This document shows positions 1 through 5,509 of a stretch of 6,907 nucleotides of DNA, in pieces. A program made the position numbers and the translations under genes. The notes beneath the pieces were generated by a model. That model made no database searches, had not been told where the DNA came from, and saw only the letters and a list, made by a program, of their open reading frames with translations. The stretch's first letter is position 1, and every line of letters begins with the position of its first letter. The stretch covers positions 1 to 6,907 of the forward strand of contig JAICLN010000232.1 in assembly GCA_025925615.1 (NCBI GenBank). The letters are read 5' to 3'. This DNA is from Actinomycetospora sp. (GTDB taxonomy: Bacteria > Actinomycetota > Actinomycetes > Mycobacteriales > Pseudonocardiaceae).

Positions 1-34
1 AGCACTTTCCGGGGTCATAACCCCGGAAAGTGCT
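1..34 (-). terminator. Perfect hairpin at the 3' end of the epoxide hydrolase gene
   Basis: Arms AGCACTTTCCGGGGT (1-15) and its exact complement (20-34) enclose the loop CATA, giving a 15-bp perfect stem. The arm at 20-34 supplies the last base of the minus-strand TGA stop (36-34), so the hairpin begins at the stop codon and would form at the very end of the mRNA. A terminator or 3'-end stabilising role is inferred from position. A U-tract would lie before base 1 and cannot be seen, and the palindrome may continue outside the window. It could instead be a copy of a dispersed intergenic palindrome. Confidence 0.7.
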
Positions 35-1218
35 CACAGGCCGAAGGCACCTCGCAGCTCGGACACGAACAGCTCCGGCTCCTCCAGCGAGGCGAAGTGC
101 CCGCCGCGGTCGAGGACGTTCCAGCGGCGCAGGTCGGTGTAGCGCGCCTCGACCCACGAGCGCGGCATCTTCGCCATCTCCCCCGGGAAGACCGACACCG
201 CCGAGGGCACGGTCACCGGCTGCCGGCCCACGCCCCCGAAGCTCTCCCAGTACAGCCGCGCCGACGACGCCCCCGACCCGCCGAACCAGTACACCGCCAC
301 GTTGTCGAGCAGCCGCTTGCGCGGCACCGACGGCTCGAGCGTCGCGCCCCCGAAGGTCCACACCCCGAACTTCTCGGCGATCCACGCCAGCTGCCCCGCC
401 GGCGAGTCGACCAGCGCGTAGCCCAGCGTCTGGGGCCGCGTGCGCTGCTGGGCGGAGTAGCCGCTGCCGAGCTCGCGGAACTCCCGTGCCTGCGCCAGCC
501 ACTGCTGCTCGAGCTCCGGGAGGTCCTCGGTGCGCGCCCCCTCCGGCCGCGCCGCCAGCGGCATCGTCGTGTGCAGCATGGCGACGCGGTCCGGGTGACG
601 GACGCCGAGCGCCGTCGTCACCATCGCGCCCCAGTCACCCCCCTGGGCGAGGAAGCGGTCGTAACCCAGTCGGCTCATCAGCTCGGCCCAGGCGTCCGCG
701 ATGTGGTCGACGCCCCAGCCCGTGGTGGTCGGCTTGTCGGAGAAGCCGAAGCCCGGCAGCGACGGCGCAACCACGTGGAACGCCGGGTCGGAGGCCTCCG
801 GCGGGTCGGTCAGGGCGTCCAGGACGTCGAGGAACTCGACCACCGAGCCGGGCCACCCATGGGTGATGATCAACGGACGTGCGTCCGGACGTGGTGACTC
901 TACGTGCAGGAAGTGGATCCCGAGCCCGTCGATGACGGTGCGGTGCTGACCCCGGCCGTTGAGCTCCGCGGACAGCGCGTGCACGTCGTGGTCCTCGAGC
1001 CAGTCGCGACACAGTTCCGCGACGGTGGCCGCGGGGATGCCCTGGGACCAGTCGTCCACCGGCTCCGGCTCGGGGAACCGCACCCGGCGGAGGCGTTCAT
1101 GCAGGTCAGCGACCTGGTCCTCGGGGATGTCGAGCTCGAACGGCACCACGTCGCGGGTCGCGCCGAGGGGCGTGGCCCCGGCGGCGGCGTCACGGGACCC
1201 GGCGGCGTCGCAGGACAT
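34..1218 (-). CDS. Epoxide hydrolase, EHN-domain alpha/beta-hydrolase
   Basis: Predicted to hydrolyse an epoxide to a vicinal diol through a covalent ester intermediate; probably cytosolic, as no signal peptide is seen. The 394 aa are the usual length of the microsomal-type bacterial family. Residues about 24-130 form the EHN N-terminal domain (start VVPFELDIPEDQV), followed by an alpha/beta-hydrolase fold. HGWPGS (120-125) is the oxyanion motif. Asp195 in GGDWG is the expected nucleophile, Glu347 in FPGEM the likely acid of the charge relay, and His374 in GGHFASLEEP the general base. Tyr254 and Tyr323 are the likely epoxide-activating tyrosines of the lid. The frame stays open to an ATG at 1323, but the ATG at 1218 is preferred: family similarity begins after it and a TAGCGT -10 element lies 7 nt upstream. 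The natural substrate is unknown. It is divergent from the genes at 1386 and 1726. Confidence 0.88.
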   Translation of the reverse strand: MSCDAAGSRDAAAGATPLGATRDVVPFELDIPEDQVADLHERLRRVRFPEPEPVDDWSQGIPAATVAELCRDWLEDHDVHALSAELNGRGQHRTVIDGLGIHFLHVESPRPDARPLIITHGWPGSVVEFLDVLDALTDPPEASDPAFHVVAPSLPGFGFSDKPTTTGWGVDHIADAWAELMSRLGYDRFLAQGGDWGAMVTTALGVRHPDRVAMLHTTMPLAARPEGARTEDLPELEQQWLAQAREFRELGSGYSAQQRTRPQTLGYALVDSPAGQLAWIAEKFGVWTFGGATLEPSVPRKRLLDNVAVYWFGGSGASSARLYWESFGGVGRQPVTVPSAVSVFPGEMAKMPRSWVEARYTDLRRWNVLDRGGHFASLEEPELFVSELRGAFGL

Positions 1219-1225
1219 GGGCGGA

Positions 1226-1231
1226 ACGCTA
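1226..1231 (-). promoter_or_regulatory. Candidate -10 element of a leaderless epoxide hydrolase mRNA
   Basis: On the minus strand TAGCGT is followed by 7 nt and then the ATG at 1218. This matches the TANNNT -10 consensus of actinobacteria at the distance that places transcription start on the A of the start codon. No Shine-Dalgarno sequence precedes the ATG, as expected for a leaderless mRNA. No convincing -35 hexamer is seen 16-19 nt further up. Confidence 0.5.
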
Positions 1232-1269
1232 GACGGCGGGCGGACACGCTGCCGTACCGGACCACCGGA

Positions 1270-1284
1270 TGGGGTGTCACCCCA
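1270..1284. promoter_or_regulatory. 15-bp dyad in the divergent intergenic region (candidate operator)
   Basis: TGGGGTGTCACCCCA is a perfect palindrome around a central T. It cannot form a hairpin with a one-base loop, so a dimeric DNA-binding protein is a better reading than an RNA structure. It lies 51 bp upstream of the epoxide hydrolase ATG and about 100 bp upstream of the small gene at 1386. No regulator gene is present in the window. The operator role is inferred from symmetry and position only. Confidence 0.35.
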
Positions 1285-1372
1285 CCACGCCGTCGTCGGA
1301 ACCCGGTCCCCCGAAGGTGGCATCTTCTCCCCGCGCCGTCACACGGGCCGTCATCGTGGCGATGAACGGAGC

Positions 1373-1382
1373 GGAGGTGATC
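1373..1382 (+). promoter_or_regulatory. Full-length Shine-Dalgarno sequence deciding the GTG start at 1386
   Basis: GGAGGTGATC is complementary over all ten bases to the usual 3' end of 16S rRNA. GGAGG ends 8 nt before the GTG at 1386. The upstream in-frame ATG at 1362 has no such signal, so the site selects the GTG. Confidence 0.75.
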
Positions 1383-1385
1383 ATC

Positions 1386-1634
1386 GTGCTGAACGAACGG
1401 CCCGCGGTGCTGCTGGCGGCAGCTGCGGATCTGGACGAGTGCGACGGCTACGTGGTGCTGGTCTTCGACCCGGAGACCGGCGAGATGGACGCCCACGGCC
1501 CCTACGAGGGGGTCGCGGCCACGCTCCGGGCGGAGGAACTGCGCCGGAGCTTCGACGAGGACGAGCTGCCCGACGTCGTCGTGCGCGTGAGCAGGCTGCA
1601 CCTGCCCACGGAGGAGTCCGAGCAGGTCTGGTGA
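1386..1634 (+). CDS. Small acidic protein of unknown function (82 aa)
   Basis: I do not recognise a family. The product is 82 aa, begins M(GTG)LNERPAVLLAAAADL and is acidic in its second half (for example FDEDELPD). Predicted structure from the residue pattern is a short helix (about 5-15), a beta hairpin around GYVVLVFDPETGEMDAHGPY, a helix (LRAEELRRSF) and a last strand (VVVRVSRLHL): a compact alpha/beta fold of cytosolic type. There is no signal peptide, membrane segment or cysteine pair; the only cysteine is in DECDGY. The start is fixed by the Shine-Dalgarno match at 1373-1382; a longer start at ATG 1362 would add 8 residues and lacks one. Codon use matches the neighbours. It lies 91 bp before the decarboxylase on the same strand, separated by a hairpin at 1641-1664, so co-transcription is uncertain. 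A small accessory or regulatory partner is possible but unsupported. Confidence 0.7.
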   Translation: MLNERPAVLLAAAADLDECDGYVVLVFDPETGEMDAHGPYEGVAATLRAEELRRSFDEDELPDVVVRVSRLHLPTEESEQVW

Positions 1635-1640
1635 TCGCGG

Positions 1641-1664
1641 GCCCGAGGGGGTAGACCCCCGGGC
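1641..1664 (+). terminator. GC-rich hairpin between the small gene and the decarboxylase
   Basis: GCCCG-A-GGGG (1641-1650) can pair with CCCCCGGGC (1656-1664) as nine pairs with a single bulged A; the loop is GTAGA. It starts 6 nt after the TGA of the 82-aa gene. No U-run follows, which is common for actinobacterial terminators. It could terminate the small gene or act as an attenuator in front of the decarboxylase. Confidence 0.45.
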
Positions 1665-1714
1665 GTGACGCGACGCTGCGAGGCCCGGCCATGACCAAGG
1701 ACACGCAGCGGAGC

Positions 1715-1718
1715 GGAG
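1715..1718 (+). promoter_or_regulatory. Ribosome binding site of the decarboxylase
   Basis: GGAG lies 7 nt upstream of the ATG at 1726. It supports this start, which also gives an N-terminus colinear with Pseudomonas putida benzoylformate decarboxylase. Confidence 0.6.
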
Positions 1719-1725
1719 CTGGACC

Positions 1726-3327
1726 ATGGTGACGGTGCGCGAGGCGGCGCTCGAGCTCTTCCGGGCACACGGCCTCACGACGATGTTCGGCAACCCCGGT
1801 TCGACCGAGCTGCCGATGCTCCAGCAGTTCCCCGACGACTTCACCTACGTCCTCGGGCTGCAGGAGGCGGTCGTCGTCGGGATGGCCGACGGGTACGCCC
1901 AGGCCACCGGCCGACCGGCGCTGGTCAACCTGCACACCGCACCCGGCGTCGGGAACGCGGTGGGGGCGCTGGTCAACGCGGCGGCCAACCAGACCCCGCT
2001 GGTCGTCAGCGCGGGGCAGCAGGTGCGGCCGATGATGTCGCTCGAGGCGATGCTCACGAACCCGCGGGCCACCGAACTGCCGCGCCCGGCCGTCAAGTAC
2101 GCCGCCGAGCCCCCGCGCGCGGCGGACGTGCCCGCGGTGCTCGCCCACGCGATCCACGTGGCGACCACCCCGCCCACGGGGCCGGTCTTCGTCTCGATCC
2201 CGATGGACGACTGGGACGTCGAGCTGACCGGGCCCGACCTCGAGGTCGCGCGGCGGGTCGCGACGCGGACGGTGCGGGCACCGTTGCGGCCGGACCCGAC
2301 CGACGTCGACCGGCTGGCCGCGGCGCTCGACGGCGCGTCCGCGCCCGCGCTGGTGATCGGAGGCGACGTCGACGCGGGCGGCGGCTTCGACGACGCCGTC
2401 GCGCTCGCGGAGCGTTGCTCGGCGGCGGTCTACGGTCCGCCCGCCGACGGCCGCGTCGGGTTCCCCGAGGACCACCGGCTCTTCCGGGGCGCGCTGCCGA
2501 TGGCGATCGCGCCGCTGGCGGACGCGCTCGAGCCCCACGACGTCGTCGTCGTGCTCGGGACCGCGGTCTTCCGCTACTACCCGTACGTGCCGGGCCGGTT
2601 CCTGGCGGAGGGGACCGCGCTGTACCACGTCACCGCCGATCCCGACCAGGCCGCGCGGGCGCCGATGGGCGACGCCCTGGTCGCGGACCCGACGGCGGTG
2701 GTGCGGGCGCTGCGCGAGCGGGTCGCCCCGTCGTCGCGCCCGGTGCCCGGTGCGAGGCCGACCGCGGAGCAGGCCCGGCCCTCGGCCACGCCCGGGACGC
2801 TGACCCCGGAGGAGGTCTTCGACACCGTCGAGGCGGTGTGGCCGGAGGACGGGATCGTGGTCGACGAGTCGCCGTCCAACCGTGCCGCGCTGCACGCCCG
2901 CCGTCCCGCGCGCCGGCCGGGGAGCTCGTACTTCACGACGTCGGGTGGGCTCGGGTTCGGGCTGCCGGCCGCGGTGGGGGTGGCGCTCGCGGACCGGTCG
3001 AGGCCGGTGCTGGCCGCGATCGGGGACGGCTCGATGCAGTACTCGATCCAGGCACTCGCGTCGGCGTCGGCGCTCGGCGTGCCGCTCACCGTGCTGGTGC
3101 TGGAGAACCGCGAGTACGCGATCCTCAAGTGGTTCGCTGCCCGCGAGAACACCCCGAAGGCGCCCGGGCTGGACCTCCCGGTGGTCGACTTCTCGGCGCT
3201 GGCGTCCGGGTACGGCGTGCCGGCCGCGGTGGCGGGCACGGCCGAGGAGCTGCGGGCCGCGCTGGAGCGTGGTCGGGACGGCGAGGGGCCGCTGCTGGTG
3301 TCGGTGCCGATCGGGCGCGCCGAGTAG
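1726..3327 (+). CDS. mdlC: Benzoylformate decarboxylase-like ThDP enzyme with altered active site
   Basis: The family reaction is ThDP/Mg2+-dependent decarboxylation of benzoylformate to benzaldehyde and CO2, in the mandelate pathway. The 533 aa compare with 528 in the P. putida enzyme as I remember it, and the two are colinear from the N-terminus. The pyrimidine-binding domain (about 1-170) holds GNPGSTELP with Ser26, cofactor-activating Glu47 and His70. A middle domain (about 190-320) follows, then the pyrophosphate domain (about 358-525) with GDGS (433-436) and Asn461, the metal-binding motif. Departures from the reference: Tyr285 (codon TAC at 2578) in VFRYYPY replaces His281 of VFRYHQY; Ile466 replaces Ala460, while Phe470 keeps Phe464; Pro383 replaces Thr377 by alignment. 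These line the substrate site, so the preferred 2-keto acid may differ. The enzyme is probably a cytosolic tetramer, as in the family. Family assignment is strong; exact substrate is uncertain. Confidence 0.82.
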   Translation: MVTVREAALELFRAHGLTTMFGNPGSTELPMLQQFPDDFTYVLGLQEAVVVGMADGYAQATGRPALVNLHTAPGVGNAVGALVNAAANQTPLVVSAGQQVRPMMSLEAMLTNPRATELPRPAVKYAAEPPRAADVPAVLAHAIHVATTPPTGPVFVSIPMDDWDVELTGPDLEVARRVATRTVRAPLRPDPTDVDRLAAALDGASAPALVIGGDVDAGGGFDDAVALAERCSAAVYGPPADGRVGFPEDHRLFRGALPMAIAPLADALEPHDVVVVLGTAVFRYYPYVPGRFLAEGTALYHVTADPDQAARAPMGDALVADPTAVVRALRERVAPSSRPVPGARPTAEQARPSATPGTLTPEEVFDTVEAVWPEDGIVVDESPSNRAALHARRPARRPGSSYFTTSGGLGFGLPAAVGVALADRSRPVLAAIGDGSMQYSIQALASASALGVPLTVLVLENREYAILKWFAARENTPKAPGLDLPVVDFSALASGYGVPAAVAGTAEELRAALERGRDGEGPLLVSVPIGRAE

Positions 3328-3341
3328 CCGGGGTTAGTTCT

Positions 3342-3362
3342 GAGCGAAGGGCACCTTCGCTC
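3342..3362. repeat. Palindromic intergenic repeat, copy 1
   Basis: Arms GAGCGAAGG (3342-3350) and CCTTCGCTC (3354-3362) enclose GCA. It lies 14 bp after the stop of the decarboxylase gene and could act as its transcription terminator. It is followed by GA, as in the other copies. Confidence 0.85.
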
Positions 3363-3421
3363 GACTAGACTAGATCGACGGAGGGCGCCCATGGTCGGAA
3401 CGCCCCGGCCGATCCCTGATC

Positions 3422-3444
3422 CGAGCGAAGGGCACCTTCGCTCG
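3422..3444. repeat. Palindromic intergenic repeat, copy 2
   Basis: Arms CGAGCGAAGG (3422-3431) and CCTTCGCTCG (3435-3444) enclose GCA. It is a direct repeat of copy 1, with starts about 81 bp apart. It faces copy 3 across the 7-bp spacer ACCTATC. Confidence 0.87.
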
Positions 3445-3451
3445 ACCTATC

Positions 3452-3474
3452 CGACCGAAGGTGCCCTTCGCTCG
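3452..3474. repeat. Palindromic intergenic repeat, copy 3, inverted
   Basis: It matches the reverse complement of copy 2 at 22 of 23 positions; the one difference is C at 3455. The central triplet reads TGC, the complement of GCA, so its orientation is opposite to copies 1 and 2. Copies 2 and 3 together could form a 23-bp stem with a 7-nt loop (3422-3474). Confidence 0.85.
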
Positions 3475-3577
3475 ACACGGCGGCGGCGAGCTTGACCTGA
3501 ACGATGCTCGAGGTCGCACGGTGGTCGCATGACCGCACCTCCGGGCAATCGACATGCCCCGTTCCCGAGCCCCCCGG

Positions 3578-3583
3578 TAGCGT
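3578..3583 (+). promoter_or_regulatory. Candidate -10 element of a leaderless ABC exporter mRNA
   Basis: TAGCGT is followed by 8 nt and then the GTG at 3592. It is the same hexamer, at nearly the same distance, as in front of the epoxide hydrolase. There is no Shine-Dalgarno sequence before this GTG. No good -35 is seen; TCGACA at 3549-3554 is too far away. Confidence 0.45.
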
Positions 3584-3591
3584 GGCGGCAC

Positions 3592-4605
3592 GTGTCCACC
3601 GAGACCCGGGCCGCGCGCCCGGACAGCCCCGCGCCCGACGCCGTCGCGCCGGCCGTCGAGGTGGCCGACCTCGTCAAGCGCTACCCCAAGGCCACGAGCA
3701 ACGCCGTCGACGGCATCTCGTTCGCGGTCGCACCCGGCGAGGTGTTCGGCCTGCTCGGGCCCAACGGGGCGGGGAAGACGACGACGATCGGCGTGCTCAC
3801 CACGCGGGTGCGCAAGACCGCGGGCCGGGCGACCGTGGCCGGCATCGACGTCGCGACCGACCCGGTCGCGGCCCGGTCGGTGCTCGGCGTCGTCCCCCAG
3901 CGCCCCAACCTCGACCGCTCCCTCGACGCCAAGGCCAACCTCGTCTGGCACGCCGCGTACCACGGGGTGCCGCGGGCCGAGCGCGGTCCGCTCGCCGACG
4001 AGCTGCTCGAGCGGATGGGGCTCACCGACAAGGCGAAGACCAACCCCGACGAGCTCTCCGGCGGGCAGGCCCAGCGGCTGATCATCGCCCGCGGGCTCAT
4101 GCACGACCCGCAGGTGCTCTTCCTCGACGAGCCCTCCACCGGCCTCGACCCGCAGGCGCGGCTCTTCGTCCACGACCGGGTCGCCGAGCTCGCCGCGGGC
4201 GGGGTCACCGTCGTGCTGACCACCCACGACATGGACGAGGCCGCGAAGCTCTCCGACCGGGTCGGCATCGTCGACCACGGCCGGCTGCTCGCCCTCGACA
4301 CCCCGGCCGCGCTCGTCGCGGGACTGTCGGGGTCGGCGACGGTGGACCTCGACGTCGTCGGGAGCGATCCCGGCACGCTGCGCGACCGGCTCTCGGGCGT
4401 CCGGGGCATCGCGGGAGCCGAGGTGCTCGACGACGGGCCGGCGACGGCGAGGATGCGCGTCCGCGTCGACGGGGAGGCCGGCGCCGCCCTCCCGGGGCTG
4501 CTGGACGAGGTCGTCGCCGCGGGCGGACGGGTCCTCGACGTGGCCCTCGGCGAGCCGACCCTCGAGGACGTCTTCATCGACCTGACCGGCCGGGGGCTGC
4601 GATGA
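3592..4605 (+). CDS. ABC exporter ATP-binding protein, DrrA-like
   Basis: This is the nucleotide-binding subunit of an ABC-2 type exporter; it hydrolyses ATP at the inner face of the membrane to drive the permease encoded next. With the GTG start it has 337 aa, typical for the DrrA group. Walker A GPNGAGKTT is at 56-64, the Q-loop glutamine at 103, signature LSGGQ at 155-159, Walker B LFLDEP at 176-181 with catalytic Glu180, and the switch histidine at 212. All are intact. Residues about 235-335 form the C-terminal accessory domain common in this group (DUF4162-like), ending near the typical EPTLEDVFIDLTGR. An in-frame ATG at 3529 would add 21 residues, but it lies upstream of the TAGCGT -10 candidate and reads through atypical sequence, so GTG 3592 is preferred. 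The stop overlaps the permease start (ATGA), so translation is coupled. The transported molecule cannot be told; antibiotic or lipid export is only what the family often does. Confidence 0.92.
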   Translation: MSTETRAARPDSPAPDAVAPAVEVADLVKRYPKATSNAVDGISFAVAPGEVFGLLGPNGAGKTTTIGVLTTRVRKTAGRATVAGIDVATDPVAARSVLGVVPQRPNLDRSLDAKANLVWHAAYHGVPRAERGPLADELLERMGLTDKAKTNPDELSGGQAQRLIIARGLMHDPQVLFLDEPSTGLDPQARLFVHDRVAELAAGGVTVVLTTHDMDEAAKLSDRVGIVDHGRLLALDTPAALVAGLSGSATVDLDVVGSDPGTLRDRLSGVRGIAGAEVLDDGPATARMRVRVDGEAGAALPGLLDEVVAAGGRVLDVALGEPTLEDVFIDLTGRGLR

Positions 4606-5411
4606 CCATCACGACGACGACCGCCACCGGACTCCGGCGCGTCGCCACCGGCCGCGCCTTCCTCGGGGTGCTCGGCCGCGACGTCGCCGTCACCGGCCGG
4701 GAGTTCGGCAGCTTCCTGTCGCAGGTCCTGGTGCAGCCGTTCTTCCTGCTGTTCGTGTTCGGGAAGGTGCTGAGCCAGCTCGGCTACATCGCGCCCGGCT
4801 ACGCGCAGCTGCTGCTCCCCGGCCTGCTCGCGCTGAACGCCTTCCTCGTCGCGGTGCAGGCCGTCGCGCTGCCCCTGGTGATCGACTTCAGCTTCACGAA
4901 GGAGATCGAGGACCGCCTGCTCGCGCCCCTGTCGACACGGATGGTGGCCGTCGAGAAGATCGTGTTCGGGGCGGTGCGGGGCATGATCGGCTCGCTGGTG
5001 ATGATCCCGGTCGGCTACCTGGTCCTCGACAAGGTCACGTGGAACGTCGCCGGGCTGCCGGTCTCGGCCGTGCTGCTCGTGCTCGGGGCGCTCGCCGGAG
5101 GGGCGGCCGGGCTCGTCATCGGCACCGCGGTGTCCCCGCGGCGGATCAACATCGTCTTCGCGGTGGTCATCACGCCGCTGCTGTTCACCGGCTCGACGCA
5201 GTTCCCGTTCCTGCAGATCTCCTCGCTGCGGTGGTTCCAGGTGATCTGCGCGCTGAACCCGATCACCTACGTCTCCGAGGGTCTGCGGGGCGCCCTGACC
5301 CCGCAGATCCCGCACCTGCCGACGTGGGTCTGCCTCGGGGCGCTGGTGCTGTCGTGCCTGCTCTTCGGGGCGATCGGCATCCAGGGCTTCGTCCGCCGAG
5401 CGCTGGACTGA
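4602..5411 (+). CDS. ABC-2 type transporter permease, DrrB-like
   Basis: This is the membrane subunit of the exporter whose ATPase is encoded just upstream; the ATG overlaps that gene's TGA as ATGA. It has 269 aa with a polar N-terminal stretch (about 1-35) and six hydrophobic segments at about 39-57, 68-93, 120-142, 150-172, 178-198 and 240-262. The cytoplasmic loop KEIEDRLLAPLS (100-111) after the second segment is the coupling motif typical of ABC-2 permeases. NPITYVSEGLRG before the last segment is also a hallmark of the family. Two subunits would normally pair with two ATPases. No regulator (TetR or MarR) or biosynthetic gene lies next to it here, so substrate and inducer stay unknown. 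No clear terminator follows the stop. Confidence 0.92.
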   Translation: MTITTTTATGLRRVATGRAFLGVLGRDVAVTGREFGSFLSQVLVQPFFLLFVFGKVLSQLGYIAPGYAQLLLPGLLALNAFLVAVQAVALPLVIDFSFTKEIEDRLLAPLSTRMVAVEKIVFGAVRGMIGSLVMIPVGYLVLDKVTWNVAGLPVSAVLLVLGALAGGAAGLVIGTAVSPRRINIVFAVVITPLLFTGSTQFPFLQISSLRWFQVICALNPITYVSEGLRGALTPQIPHLPTWVCLGALVLSCLLFGAIGIQGFVRRALD

Positions 5412-5509
5412 CCCACGCTCCGCAGGGCATCCTCCGTACGTCACGCCGTCCTTGGTCCGTTCGGGGGGCTCGCCGGCGAGGCGGTGGTGACCCTGGGGGG
5501 TGGGGCGAC

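Larger units (their letters stand above)
3328..3591. other. Intergenic region between the decarboxylase and the ABC exporter
   Basis: These 264 bp contain the three palindromic repeats and, at its right end, the candidate start region of the exporter. A 34-codon open frame (3391-3495) has GGAGGG at 3380-3385 before its ATG, but most of its coding length consists of the repeats, so I do not call it a gene. TAGACT at 3366-3371 resembles a -10 element without a matching -35. TTGACC at 3492-3497 resembles a -35 hexamer but has no TANNNT at 16-19 bp. The base composition is slightly less GC-rich than that of the genes. Confidence 0.6.

Noticed and set aside
30..897. Plus-strand open frames across the epoxide hydrolase
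   Set aside because: They are Ala/Arg/Pro-rich shadows; the minus strand holds the full catalytic set of an epoxide hydrolase.
1381..2895. 504-codon minus-strand open frame across the 82-aa gene and the decarboxylase
   Set aside because: It is an Arg/Gly/His-rich shadow without any family motif, opposite a clearly conserved enzyme.
3342..3474. CRISPR-like array
   Set aside because: There are only three copies, with unequal spacers (59 and 7 bp) and mixed orientation, each unit is a full palindrome, and no cas gene is near.
3492..3497. TTGACC as a -35 element for the exporter
   Set aside because: No TANNNT hexamer lies 16-19 bp downstream.
3529..3591. N-terminal extension of the ABC ATPase from ATG 3529
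   Set aside because: The 21 extra residues are Pro-rich and unlike the family, and the TAGCGT promoter candidate lies inside them.
5469..5480. 12-bp palindrome CTCGCCGGCGAG before the fusion-protein gene
   Set aside because: Short GC palindromes are expected by chance in DNA of this composition, and nothing around it supports a site.
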